In this document: positions 47,035 to 60,067 of the stretch, one piece after another | How positions within the stretch are numbered: position 1 is the first letter of the stretch | How the letters are laid out: each line of letters begins with the position of its first letter | Origin: Artocarpus heterophyllus | Lineage: Eukaryota; Streptophyta; Magnoliopsida; Rosales; Moraceae | Length of the DNA: 64,000 bases | NCBI GenBank assembly: GCA_025403435.1 | Contig: CM046345.1 | Coordinates: 16,286,160 to 16,350,159 of the forward strand | Direction of reading: 5' to 3' | Position numbers and translations under genes: made by a program | Notes under the pieces: generated by a model | Told to the model about the DNA's origin: nothing | What the model saw: the letters and a program-made list of their open reading frames with translations, nothing else | Databases searched by the model: none

Positions 47035-48215
47035 ATAAAGTAATTAAGACAATGATTAAACATTCAAGATTAATTTTATTATTAAACTCCCTTAGGAGCT
47101 CTATTAATAAAGTTAATGGCCAAAGAGAGCGATTATTAGTATATGCCAGACCAAGACGGGTCTTAGATGATATATACTAATCGGATGGGTTTTGTGTTTC
47201 TAATTGAGTTTGGCAAGGACCCCTAAATAACTTATTGAATTCTAAGTTAGGTATTATTATTGTAAAGTTGTGATTTTTTTAAGGTTTTGACACATAAATA
47301 CATTGTATGCTTACTTGCTTGTGTTATGTTACTAAATTGTTGGTGCATGTTTTCTTATGTTTGATATATGAATCTTTATTATAGATCAAAATATCTAACA
47401 ATGCTTTATTTTTGATACTTGATAAAAACACTATAACTAGCGAGAATTAAAATGATTGAAAATAGAACTTGAATATTGTCCTATCATTTAAGAAATTGAA
47501 ATTTTCCTAACCACTGTGTCCTCTCGCGCCTACTAACTAATCTTTTAATGAACAAATCCAAGCGTATGATCACTAAAAGAATGATGCCGATCAAGCTTGC
47601 TACTATATCATAGCTAGCATGTATAACATGCTGCAAGCTCAACATGAAGATCATGAAACTGTTCAGCAGATCATGGATAATCTTGAGGACATATTTGGAG
47701 ACCAAGCCTTGATAAAGCTGCAAGGGGCTCTTCGTAAACTTCTTAATTGCAAGCAAACGAAGACATCTATAAAGGATCACATGATATTAGTCTTGGGTGA
47801 TCTCACTAAGGCCCAAACCCATGGTGTTGATGTTGATGTTGAGCCATAAATGACTATGGTTTTTGAGGTTCTTTCTAAGGAGTTCATCGTGATTAGAGCT
47901 TCATACAATTTGAGCAATAGATAGGATGTGACCTTAATTGAGTTAATGAAGCAGTTGTAGGAGTTTGAAAACTTAATTAGGGAAGCTCCAGCTGGTGGCG
48001 AGTCGAACTTGGTGGTTAAATCTGGTTCCAACACCAACTCTGGGAATAGAAAGAAGTAAAAGGCTAAGAATGAGAAGTCTTCTATTCTGGCAGATGGCAA
48101 GGATAAAAAGAAGAAAAAGAAGAGGAACCCAATGAAACTAAAGTCCTTTTTCTATGGGATGGTTGAGTATATCAAGAAGAATTGCAAGGACTTCCTAACT
48201 AAAAGAGGTAAGGGT
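47035..48215 (+). pseudogene. Degenerate copia leader and gag
   Basis: The gag region is recognisable by MYNMLQAQHEDHETVQQIM and LQGALRKLLNCKQ (47619-47790), parallel to the gag at 61230. The zinc knuckle near 48138 has lost its metal ligands (FFYGMVEYIKKNC). Stops and frameshifts are frequent. The preceding leader (47035-47400) has no motif array. Confidence 0.85.
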
Positions 48216-50234
48216 AAACTTCTAGTTGTTAAGACTTGTTTAGTTGAAGAATCAAATGACACATAGGTCATTGATTCTGAAGCAACTAATCATGCTTGTG
48301 TTTCTCTACACAGATTCAAAGAAACAAGAAGTATGCTACATAAGCACTTCATGTTACGGATAGGCTATGGATCCTTAGTGTTGGCAGAAGCATTGGGAGA
48401 TGTCCATCTTTATTTTGATAGTTATAGGCATTTAGTTTTGAGAGATTGTTTTTATGTTCCTAAACTTAAAAGGAATATAATTTCTATTGTTTGTTTATTT
48501 AAGGACTCTTATTCAGTTTTTTTCAATAATAAAGTTATGATTCGTAAAACAAATCTTTTATCTGTAGTAGACGGATGCAAAACAATCTATATTTTATCAA
48601 ACCTAAGATGGACTCAATACTGAACACTAAGATTAACAAAAATTCTAAGAGTTTTAAAACTTCCCACTCTAATAAGACTTATGTTTGGTACTTGCGATTA
48701 GGTCATATTAGCTTGAATAGAACTCAAAAGTTGATAAAGGATGGACTTTTAAGTCATTTAGAAGTAGAATTTATACCACAATGCGAGTCTTGTTTGGAAA
48801 GAAAATGACCAAAAGACCATTCGGGTTTAGCAGCAATCGAGCCGAATGAGTTCTAGAACTTATACATAGTGATGTTTGTAGTCCCTTGAACATCAAGGCA
48901 TGAGGAGGGTTCAAGTGCTTTGTGACTTTTATTGATGATTACTTGAGATATGGGTATGTCTATCTAACGCATCATAAAAGTGAAACTTTTGACAAGTTCA
49001 TGGAGTTTCGAGCTGCAGCAGAGAAGCAATTAGGTAAACCTATAAAAGCACTTTGATTCAATCTAGGTGAAGAATACTTCACCAACGAGCTCTTAGGACA
49101 CTTAATAGGAATGAGATTTTATCTCCTTCAACTACACTAGGCACTTCGCAGTAGTATGTCATGGCTAGGAGAAGTAATAAATTTTGTTAGACATTGTTAG
49201 GTCCATGATGAGTTATTCAATAATGCCTTTATCTTTTTGGAGATATGTACTACAAATCTCATGTTATCTTTTAAACAATGTGCCTTCAAAATCTGTTCCT
49301 AAAGCTCTTCATGAGTTATGGATAGGTAGAAAGACATCCTTAAACCATATTTGTATAAGGAGATTTCCTGCTCATGTGATGGACAATGAGGCGAATAAGT
49401 TAAAAGCACGTTCGAAAATGTGCATATTTAGAGGATATCCAAAAGGGACAAAAGGTGGTTATTTCTATAACCCAATAGAAAATAATTCGTAGTTTCTACA
49501 AATGCGACTTTCCTCAAGAAAGTTACATGAATGACTTTAAGCCTCATAGTAAAGTGATACTCAAGGAGATGACAAGTGATTCGATTGCTTTAGTGATTCC
49601 GATGGAAATCGATCCAATCAAAGTAGACAAACCAGCAAAATATATAACAACCTAAGAAGCCTCAGCATAGTAGGAGAATCGAACATCAACCTAAAAGGTA
49701 TATGTTCAATGGCAAAGCTTACTTGGCTGAAGTGGTTGAACATGATGTTGATCTTTTACAAAAACACTATAGAGCATATGATTCAAACCTCTAGGCAGAC
49801 GCTATGAATGCTAAAATGAAGTTTATGTAAACTAATCAATTTTGGGAACTTTTGGACCTTCCCAAACAGATAAAACCCATAAGATGTAAGTGGGTCTATA
49901 AAAGAAAGAGAGGAACAGATGGAAAAGTTGAAATCTATAAGGCTAAATTGGTGGCAAGGGGATATATACAAAAGGAAAGAATCGATTATAAGGAAACCTT
50001 TTTGCCTATAGCCATGCTACCACTCTCGATTACGAGATTTGGTAAATAGATGTCAAAATGGCTTTTTTGAATGGCCATCTTGATGAGACCATATACATGA
50101 TACAACCAGACGGGTTCAGGGCTAAGGGTCAAGAGAATAAAGTCTACAAATTGCTAAAATCTATTTATAGACTTAAGCAAGCTTACCACTCTTGAAACAT
50201 AAGATTTGATCAAGCGATCAAGACATTTTAGTTC
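48216..50234 (+). pseudogene. Degenerate copia pol, first part
   Basis: Protease remnant VIDSEATNHACVSL near 48262, integrase zinc region TYVWYLRLGHISLNR and CESCLERK (48680-48808), integrase C-terminal phrase KSVPKALHELWIGRKTS (about 49290), and the start of reverse transcriptase ([18 protein letters not shown], about 49873). The frame is interrupted by stops throughout. It is cut at 50234 by the solo LTR. Confidence 0.87.
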
Positions 50235-53200
50235 TGTCACAACCCGCCTTTTCGGGCTATGATAAAACTCTTTCTTACTTACTTTAGGGCAAAAATTTAG
50301 GAATTTTTTTTTAATAAATACTTTACATATACTAGTCTAATAACTTCTGAAATACAAACATATACTTGTATTTACATAATCACCTTTTCTTTGCAATATA
50401 GTTTATCAAACATTACTTTCAAAATATCTTAAAACACAATATAGCGGAAAACATACTACGGCGGAATCCATACACAGTCTGTACACATCATCCGTCCGCC
50501 AGCTCATCATTACGATTTATTCTGACCTTCTCGTCGGAATACCTACAACATGAAAAACTTAATGAGCTAACGCCCAGTAAGTCCCATAAATCCCACATGG
50601 ACATCCAAATAAATGCATGAATCAATTATTCTTTCTTATAAACTTTCCTTCTATTCATCATTTCTTATCTTTACTAGGGCCCAAGTGTTTGTACCATTGC
50701 GTAATTTCATTTAGGTCTACGTAACACCGTGACCATACTATATCCTTTAAACTCCCCTTGAGTCAGGAGTCATTACGACACTTTTCTTAATTTCTGATGA
50801 CATATTTACCAGTCCATTTATTATGGTTAACATACTATGTATGATGTGATAATCACATGTTATCCACAACACATAAATTCGCTTGCATAGCATAGTACAC
50901 ACAAGTACTTACTTTATATACATATACATATTCATTATTGTATACACAGGTACATAATATTCAATACACATAGGTATTCATCATTGTACACACAGGTACA
51001 TAATATACTGTGCATATCGATACATAACATGTTATACACTCAAGTATTTTAATCGTATACTCATAGGTATCCATACATGACTATACCCCTAGGTATTCAT
51101 ATCATGGCAAACATACAAGTTTATACCGTAATATACACTCAAGTGTACATATACATATATCCTATACCTATATTTTCATATTGTAGGTGGGAAGGGTATT
51201 TACTTGTACTTTTGTACCGAAAAATCGACTTCAGTCTCCTTTCTCCTAGGCTCCTAGGATCCTGTTGGCCAATTGCAAAACTATTAGCCAATTCCTCTAT
51301 GTTCTGTTACAAAACGTTCGTTACTTGATTAGTTGAGTTGCATAACCGTATACAACTCTGAAACCATTGGTTTTCTTAGTTCTACCTTACTCTACCCTAT
51401 CGTTACTTACGAAGGGCGGATATCTTCCAAATTATCTTTTTATCTCATTGAAAACATTTCTAAGCGGCTCGAGTTATTCAGGCAAAAATGACAATTTTGC
51501 CCTCCGTAAGCCTACTGACCTACCCAAGCTCGATTTCGTTATTTTAATAAAAATAGCCACATATTAACTTTAAAGTAATACTCTAGTGGATCGTGTCTCT
51601 TTATTTTACACTTATGCCCCTTTCTATAAAACTTTACAATTCAGCCATAAACTGAAAATTTTTGACAATTTTGCCCCTGGGGCTAAAATTGTCCTTTTCA
51701 TCCCAAAATTTTCTGTTTTCTCAAGGATCATTTTTGCTCAAAGTATCATATTCAAAATATTTTGAGAAATGACATTTTTGCCCCTTTTAAAAAATTTTCA
51801 CAATTTCGTAAATTCTTTGAAAAATTAAAATTTCACAAATGATTGAGTTTTTTGATGAACCGCCTGCACAACCTAACAGTTTTATCGAGATCTACAACTT
51901 TCATGTTTTAACTTTTCCCAAAATCTCACTATACAGGGGTATTTTTGGCCATTTTTTAATTCTACCGAGAGAAATCTTTTTCTTTTAATTTAGTCCCTAC
52001 AGCATTTTTACAAAAATCCTTTTCAAAATTGCAAATCTACCCCTGCAGAGACCATTCCATACCTTATTCAAATCATTCTCATGCTCAAATATCATTTTTG
52101 CAAAGTCTAACATCAAAATTACAAAAATAACACTTGTTGCAAAAATTACCATTTTGCACCGTAAATCAAAATTTCACAACTTACACATGCCATACTTCAC
52201 ATATGCATGAAATTTGATCAAGTACATGCTCAAGAACCCTCATGGGTTTGAAAGAATAGAAATCAAAATAAAATTCATAAAATCTCAAAACTTTGAAATC
52301 TTAAACTTACCAAAATAACACTCTTTTGATTTTTAGCCTTCCAAGGCTCCTTGAACTCCTTCTTAGGCTTCCTTTGCATGCAAAAATACCATGAATTAAT
52401 TTTCCCCTTAACCCACGAAAAATCCCTTGAAAACTTGCTAAAAAGTTTGAGATTTTACCTTAAAACTTGTGAAAAATCCTTGGGCTTTGCTTCTAAAATT
52501 TGTTTGGGGTTATTTTTGCAAAGTTTGGGGTTGAGAAATTTTTTCGGAGGGCTGCAACTATGGTTGCCAGAGGTAGAGGAGGAAGAAAGAAATGATTTTT
52601 TTGCTAATGTCACATTAAATGCATCCTTGTCTCATTTGGTGACTCATGGTAACCCATGAGTATACCACTAGGTGTCATCATGCTATTGGGCCACATTGTA
52701 TGGCTTGTTGGCCCAATAGAATTCAAGTAAGTGTCCACTTTGTGGAGTTAAAAATTTATACTGTGTAATTTTTCACCACACAATATTTTTCCTATACTGT
52801 CGTGGTTAAATCAATGTACTTTCTATCCTTAGACTGTGTAAACATATTTGACTTACTTTTCGTTCACTTTTGGATGCCAATCATAACATTTTTCGTATCT
52901 GCGTTTTCACTAGTAGTATTCTTATACTGCATCGGCCTCTTTCTTTCACTAGGTTAGGTCTCAGAGGACTCTACATCATATTTATATTCTTTGTACCTAT
53001 GTGTTTATATCACAATTTTACAATTAATCGTGATATAAAATTTATTTTATGGATATTATTTATAAATTTCTAAGTAATTAAACTCATAAAATCTGTATTC
53101 GGCAATATCCAACATTGCATCACATTTGCCATAAAATTTACAATCAATGCCATTTATTCATACTTTATCGTAATTTTTACAAAAATTCACATTTTTAAAA

Positions 53201-53267
53201 GTAAATTCATTAATTAAACCCAATTAAATATTAGGTTTTATTAATGAAATTTTTCTCGGTCATTCCA
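50235..53267. mobile_element. 3.0-kb solo LTR inserted in copia reverse transcriptase, TSD AGTTC
   Basis: It starts TGTCACAACCCGCC and ends TCATTCCA, with AGTTC on both sides (50230-50234 and 53268-53272). The copia reading passes from IRFDQAIKTF on the left to QNMNEPCVYK on the right across the insertion. There is no coding region inside. GGGCCCAAGTGTT and AACGCCCAGTAAGT link it to the solo LTR at 29052. Several tandem-like TATACACAGGTA words occur at 50940-51140. Confidence 0.88.
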
Positions 53268-53272
53268 AGTTC

Positions 53273-54332
53273 AAACAAAACATGAATGAACCATGTGTTT
53301 ACAAACACATTAAGGATGGAAATGTGGTGCTTTTACTTACATATCTAGATGACATTTTGCTTATTGGCAATGGCGTTGGTGTATTGTCATTAGTCAAAGT
53401 TTGGTTGACCAAGCAGTTTGACATGAAGGATTTGGGTGAGGCTAATTATGTTCAGGGTATCCAAATCTTTCGAAATAGGAAGAACAAGATGATAGCTTTA
53501 TCTCAAGCTTTATGCATAGACAAAATTCTCAAGAAGTATACAATGCAGAATTCTAAGAAAGGTGAGCAACCATCTAGGTCTAGAATTACTTTCTAAGAAA
53601 GACTGTCCAAAGTCTAATGAAGAAAGAGAACACATGAAGAAAATGCCCTATGCTTTGGTAGTAGGTAGTCTCATGTATGCTATGCTTTGTATACGAACTA
53701 ATATATGTTATGTGGTCTGGATAGTGAGTCGATTTCAGTCGGATCTAGGATCGAACCATTGGGTTACGGTCAAGCTTATTTTCAAGTACCTGAAAAGGAC
53801 TAGATGTTATATAATAGTGTATTCTAGTGAGGATCTAACACTTCTTGGATACACTGATTTTGATTTTCGATCCTGTTTGGATTCAAGAAGATCGGCTTCA
53901 AGGTCCGTGTTTACTTTAGGTGGAAGTGCCATTGATTGGAAAAGTGCCAAGCAAGATTGCATTTTAGATTCAATGATAGAGTATGAGTATGTGGCTGCCA
54001 CTGAAGTTTCGAAAGAATTTGTTTGACTCCGTAAGTTCTTTAGAGATCTTGAGGTAATTTCTAGCATGGATAAGCCGATAATGTTATACTGTTATAAAAA
54101 TGTAGTGATAACCAATGCCAAGGAACCAAGATTTCATAAGAAAAGTAAGCACATACATCAAAAGTATCATGCGATAAAGGATTTCATAGAGAGTGGGCAT
54201 GCCACAATATGCAAGATTGCATCTGATGACAATATCTTATCATTTCACAAAGATACTACCAACGAGGGCCTTCGAGGAACATGTAGAGGCTATGGGAATG
54301 CGAAATGTGTCACATTTTCTCACTTAAGGTAA
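53273..54332 (+). pseudogene. Degenerate copia pol, second part (RT end and RNase H)
   Basis: Reverse transcriptase motif LLLTYLDDILLIGN near 53327, then KQFDMKDLGEANYVQGI. RNase H includes LLGYTDFDF (about 53840) and GGSAIDWKSAKQ. There is a frame change near 53570 and a stop after 54026. Confidence 0.88.
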
Positions 54333-54341
54333 GTGGGAGAT

Positions 54342-55556
54342 TGTCAGATTAGGTACCTTAAAGATTAAATGGTGTAATAAGTTTTTGAGTCATTTAATCA
54401 ATAAAGTGTTTATATATCAAATGTTGTCATCTTTATGTTCATTTATGTTAAATGTATGATAAGTAAACAAAAGTCTAAAACTATCAATCTAAACCATTAA
54501 GATCGTGCATATAATGGACAGATTATACAAAAGACATGATTCTTATGGTGATGGTATAAATATAAAGGATCCGCAATCGAGGGAATAAAGTTAGGTGCTT
54601 TGTTCATGTTAAGATTGTTATGTTGTCTACATCCCTAATGCAAGATGGCTTATCTTGGTCATTATAGTGGGACTCCACAAGTGAAGATATTGGTGTATTA
54701 TTATCGGTGACGATATATTAGATCGGGACTAAAAATATATTGATTTGATTAATTATTCTATTTGAATAAATCAATTCACTTAAAAAATCATATGTGTTAT
54801 ATCTTAATCCTGAAATAAATCAATGAGTTTGTATTCTTGACTTGTGTCTTTTGATATACCAAATGGTGATATTCGGAACCATATGCAGGTACGCATACCA
54901 TTACGTTGGAGACATGACTCATGATTGACATACACTCATTCTTCATATATATAGAATCCATAGCCCTTTAGTAAAGTAATGATATTCTCTTATATGCTTT
55001 ATCTTGTAATTGGAAACTGGAGTGCTAAATCATTTGGATACATATGTGCAACTGAATGGTATACTATTTGTATTAGTTATGAATATTATGTTTTCTAATG
55101 GTGAGATAATAGAACAAAAGATAAATATAATTGAGAAGGTAAAACAGATTTTATCCTTAAGCCGATTATGACTATCCTATGGGGATGCTACATATTATGA
55201 TATATATCAGAGATGATAAACTTATTGGAGCTTCGTAATTTATATATATTTCAAAAGTGCAGTTTTAAGCTTTTAGTGAAATAGCTTTAGAGTTGATAAT
55301 TATAAAATAAACATGTTAGGGATATATTATTTTATAATTATAGGAGCTTGATCTATATATGTATATCGGGTCTTCTTTGTTAGCTCATAATATTTTCTAT
55401 AACGATACGACTTATTTTTCCTACATGTTGGTGACTTATGTTATTTGTTAGATTGGCTAAAGTTTGATTAATTAGATTTAATAATTCACGTTAGTTTATT
55501 AGTTGAATTAATTTTATGAATTAATTCAAATAAACATGTTAAATTATTTAAACAGA
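54342..55556 (+). repeat. Truncated, divergent 3' LTR of the copia element
   Basis: It follows the purine tract AAGTGGGAGA and begins TGTCAGATTAGGTACC. Colinearity with the family LTR (AATAAAG, GACTATCAATCTAAACC, GGAATCCATAG) continues to about 55556 and then stops, well short of the LTR end. It is much more divergent than the LTRs at 42733, 46401 and 57333. Confidence 0.8.
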
Positions 55557-55768
55557 TTTTATTTATATGAGAAAAGAGTCCTATATTTGTATTTTATGAC
55601 TTTAAATTCTTGAGGTGTCTCTCTAAAAATACAGTGTAGTGTCTCACCGTCTTCGCAAAAACTGGCTCTTATAAAATCTTATAACAACATCATCACTAAA
55701 GCGCACTCCCTTAATGAAGATAAAGATCATTTTGATAATTCTCCCTGAATCATACATGAGGGCCCTTA

Positions 55769-55899
55769 TGGCTTGTTTGACACACTGTACTGTATTGTAT
55801 TGTATTATGTTGTATTACATTGTATTTTCTATATATAATACAATACAATACAATATAATGCAATGCGATACAATACAATATAGCGTATCAAACATGCCC
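55769..55899. mobile_element. Small foldback MITE of TTGTA/TACAA repeats, copy 2, TSD TTA
   Basis: 131-bp hairpin with ends TGGCTTGTTTGACAC and, reverse complemented, GGGCATGTTTGATACG, flanked by TTA (55766-55768, 55900-55902). It is the same design as 28341-28478. Neighbouring spacers 55557-55765 and 55903-57327 are AT-rich with no gene recognised. Confidence 0.82.
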
Positions 55900-57332
55900 T
55901 TACTAACTTTTATAACTCTATTCAACTGAAAGTCTAAAACCTTGTGAGTCAAGAGCACCACGAGATACAATGTTTTTCTTCAAATTTGGCATGTCTCTAA
56001 TATCTATCTAATAGTGTGAATCTCCATATGGTTAGCGTGTGAAGCAGAAAAAGGGAAGGAGAATTTAAGATAAGTTAATTTCCCATAACCTTGTCAAAGC
56101 CATATTTCATTCCCAATTGGTACTTCATATTATTACCATACACAGACAACTTTTAAGAAGCACGATTTGCAAAAATGAAATTCCTCTTTCCCTCTCTTTC
56201 TTTTAAAATGAAAATAAAATTCTCTTAAAATATAGAAATGATTATTAAACTAATTTTAATAAAATAATATTTTACCAAAAAAGAATAATATTTTTTAAGA
56301 ATAATTAATCAAAAAAATTTAGCTAAAGTATTTATGGAAATTATTACTAAACAAGTACGGTAATTATAATTAGGAGATAGAGATTTTAAATGGAGTTAAC
56401 ATGGATAAAAAAAAACTCCAAATGTCAAGTATATATTAGAAGGGTGCACCATGTAAGAATAGAATAGTAACATGATACACACTTTCTATCCATAGTGAGG
56501 GGAAACAAAAAAAGCGCTCTGATGTAAAAGTAAATATTATTTTTATAAATACCCCAAACTAGGTACCCTAATTCATTTTGTCCATTGAAATTGTAAAACC
56601 GATCAAAGTGCCTCATGATCTATAGAAAAATCGGTCATTCCCGTTCCAATTCTGTCTATAAACTTATCGAAATTGTTGTGGCATGTCATTAATAGTGATT
56701 AATTAATAGTATTAAACTTTAACTAAATATATAATAATTAAATATTAATAAATAATTAAAAACTTTATTTCTTTAAACTTTGTTTTTTTCTCCATTATAT
56801 GTACCAGAATTTTTGTGGCACATCATTAGTGTCATAATATACTTGTATGATATCAATAACAACCTCAACATAAAATTCACCACATTAAAACCTCACGCCT
56901 ACTCCCACTCCCAAAGAAAAGAAGAGAAAAAAAAACTCACTTTAATTTGTGCCACCAATATTAAAGCTTCAAATTTGTGCCTTACAAAATAGATTACTTT
57001 AAAGTTAACAAAATATGATGTAATATTATAAATTCGGATAGAAAATGATATGACTCCTAAAATATATAAAAAATAATTTATGGCATATCACTTAATTTTC
57101 TTATTACACATAATATATAGCATGCTAAATTTTTGTTTGGTAAATAGTAAGGAAATAAAAGTTTATTATTTTAGTGTATTTTAAATTTATTAGTATTTAA
57201 CAATTAAGTTCTTGAATTTTTAATTTGAACATAAAATTATTAGAAGATCTTAAACTTATGTTACAATTGTAGTTCAATAACTAATGGCAATTGCTCAACA
57301 GAAGAAATGCCACATAATTTTTGCATAAAATA

Positions 57333-59353
57333 TGTTAGACGTGTATGCCCTAAGGAGTAAAAATATAATATGTTTTTGGAGACATTTTTATCAATAAAGA
57401 ATTTATTTATTATTAATATACCAAATCTTGTCCTCTTTACGTTTATATTTGTTGAATGTATGTTAAGCAAATAATAGTTTGAGACTGTCGGTCTAAACCT
57501 TTAAGAATTGGGCATATGATGGACAGATTATGCGGAAGACACGATTCTTAAAGTAACTGTCTAAATCATAAGATCTGCAATCGAGAAAATAAAGTTAGGC
57601 GCTTTATTCATGTAAAGATTGTTATATTGTCTATATCCCTTTTAAGAGATGGTTTGTCTTGACCATCAGAGGTGGACTCCATGAATAAAACATTGACACA
57701 TTGTTATAGGTGACGATGTGTTAGATCGGGACATAAAGCAAATTGATATGGATTAATAATTCTGTCTCGGCAAATCGATTTAGTTTAGACAATCATTTGT
57801 ATTGTATCTTAATCCCGAGATGAATAGTAGGCCCTGTTGTCTTAACTTGTGTCTTTTGATGTACCAAAGGATGACACCCACATTTTAATATTGGTATGCA
57901 TGCCGGTACGTTGGAGGCATGACTCTTGATAGCGTAGACCTGTTATTCATAGATATGGAATCCATAACTCCTCTTAAGGAATAGTGATATCTCTTATATG
58001 CATTATCCTGTATTTAGAAAATTGAAGCGCTCAACCATTTGGATACATAGGTGTAACCAAATGGTATACTGTTTTTGGATGGTAAGTTTTTCAATGATGA
58101 GATAATGGAACGTAAGATAAAAATAATTGGGAAGGTAAGATAGAACTTTTCTTTAAGCCGGTTATGGATAATCCTATGGAGATACGATATACTATGATAT
58201 GTCATGGAAACTTAGCTATACGGGCTTCGTAATTCTATATAGTTCGAGAGTGTAGCTCCAAGCTTTTAGTGGAGTAGCATTGGAGTTGATAATTATGAAA
58301 TATATATATGAGATATTGGGTTTCATAATTATCGGGAACTTGAATTATATAGGTCCATCAGGTCCCCTTTGCTAGCTCACAAAAATCCTATAATGATACG
58401 GCGTGTTTTTTCAATAATTGATGACTTATGACAGATTTATCAGATTGGATAAAATTCAAAAGAATCAGATATTCATGTTTGTTCATCGGTTGAATTAATT
58501 TTGTGACAAAATTGATTCAAGATAAACTTGTTAAATTATCAGGATCAGATAATTCATGTCTGTTTATTGGTTAGATTAATTTTAAATTAATTCAAAATAA
58601 ACTTGTCGAATTATCTGGAATTTATCTTCCTAGAGATTCTCTAGATAAAGTTGTTTTAATTAGATAACTTTTCTATTGGGTTATTTGAATTAAAACTGAG
58701 ACTTTATCCTATAGAATCTCGGTGAAAAATAAAAGATTCGCTGAGATTCTTATCGACAGTTCGGCATGTCGATCCTCAGGTTTGGCTTGTCAATGGGGCA
58801 AGTTTGGCATGCTGGTTAGGTAGATCGGCATGCCGATTGCGCGATTAAAAGATCACGTATTTTGACGCATATCTCATCAGATATTGATCCAAATTTAGTT
58901 CTGATTTGAATTTTGAGGCATTATCTGATAAGGACTGACTCCTAAACCCAACCTCTATAAAAAGGGAGTGAGTCTCAATATTATTTAGATCACTTGAGAG
59001 ATTAAGAGTGAAACTTTGTAAGTGAGATTCTGAAACTCCCTGAGAGCTCTTGTTCAAAAATCACAAACACTAGCTTTGGATTCTCTCAATTGATTAGAAG
59101 GAGAGTCACTTGGAGGAAGAGCTGTACGTCTGAGCCCACACTCACTCCAATCGTGGATAGAGAATAGCAAAGAAGGCTAGATGGTTGAGGTCCTTCTGGA
59201 ACGTTACTTCTCTTCATTGATTGAGGAAGCTTTTTGGCATTTACAAGATTAGTAAGATCTGGTTAATTTATGCATATAGCTTGTCAAACTTGTGTTTTGA
59301 AAAATACTCTAATATAAAATTTTTAAAATTTCGTTGCGTACTATTTTCTAATA
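57333..59353 (+). repeat. 5' LTR of the deleted copia element (2,021 bp)
   Basis: Starts TGTTAGACGTGTATGCCC and ends TTTTCTAATA. A TATA box TATAAAAA lies at 58956-58963. Four TCGGCATGCCGA-type motifs lie at 58760-58836, one (58825-58836) a perfect 12-bp palindrome. Confidence 0.93.
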
Positions 59354-59367
59354 ATTGGTATCAGAGA
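59354..59367 (+). other. Primer-binding site of the deleted copia element
   Basis: ATTGGTATCAGAGA follows the LTR directly and matches the initiator-Met tRNA site. Confidence 0.88.
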
Positions 59368-59864
59368 CATGGTTTTTATGTAAATTTATAAGTTTGTAAT
59401 CATGTAATATGTTTAAATTATGTGATCTTAAACTCTACTATGCTTGAATTTAATTTTATAGAGAGTTGGCACTCTAGGTTTTTAATATAATCATATGTTG
59501 TCATGGATCATATGTTTATTAATTAATTATGGTTGATTAAATTATTATTTAATTATTTATTAATTAATTAATTTATACCAGTTATGGTTTCTTAGAGGTT
59601 AGAATGTACATCTAGGTTTTTCACGTAATTAGATGACAAACTATTATCTCTGTCTAGGAATTATTATTTAATTTTAAATTTGTAAGAATTTTATAATTAA
59701 ATAATTATTCAGAAAAGACAGATCTAGAAGTAGATCTAAAAGATAGATGATGGCGCTCTTAGATATCTCCTAAGTCTCTAATTTTATGTTTTTGAATTGT
59801 TGAAAGTAAAATTGATGAATTGCATTAAAAATTATATTTTCTAGAAAGGGTGATTTTTGTTCTG

Positions 59865-60067
59865 TCAACATGCCGAACTCTACGGTTCGGTAAACTGATG
59901 GTCGCAAATCGGCAGGCCGGGTGTCAGGTTTGGCAGGGAGTCAACAAGGCAAAAATCAGGTGGCTCTGGCGGCAGGCCAAACTGTCATGACCGGTAGGCC
60001 GACCTAAAAAGATCGACAGGCCGGAGGGTCATGACCAGCAGGCCGATCACCCAGATAGGTTTGCCGA
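59865..60067 (+). repeat. Array of eight CGGCAGGCCGA-type motifs in the copia leader
   Basis: Copies begin near 59865, 59908, 59927, 59968, 59990, 60012, 60035 and 60056, about 20-40 bases apart, in otherwise AT-rich leader DNA. The design is the same as the array at 29343-29533 in an apparently different element family. Confidence 0.88.
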
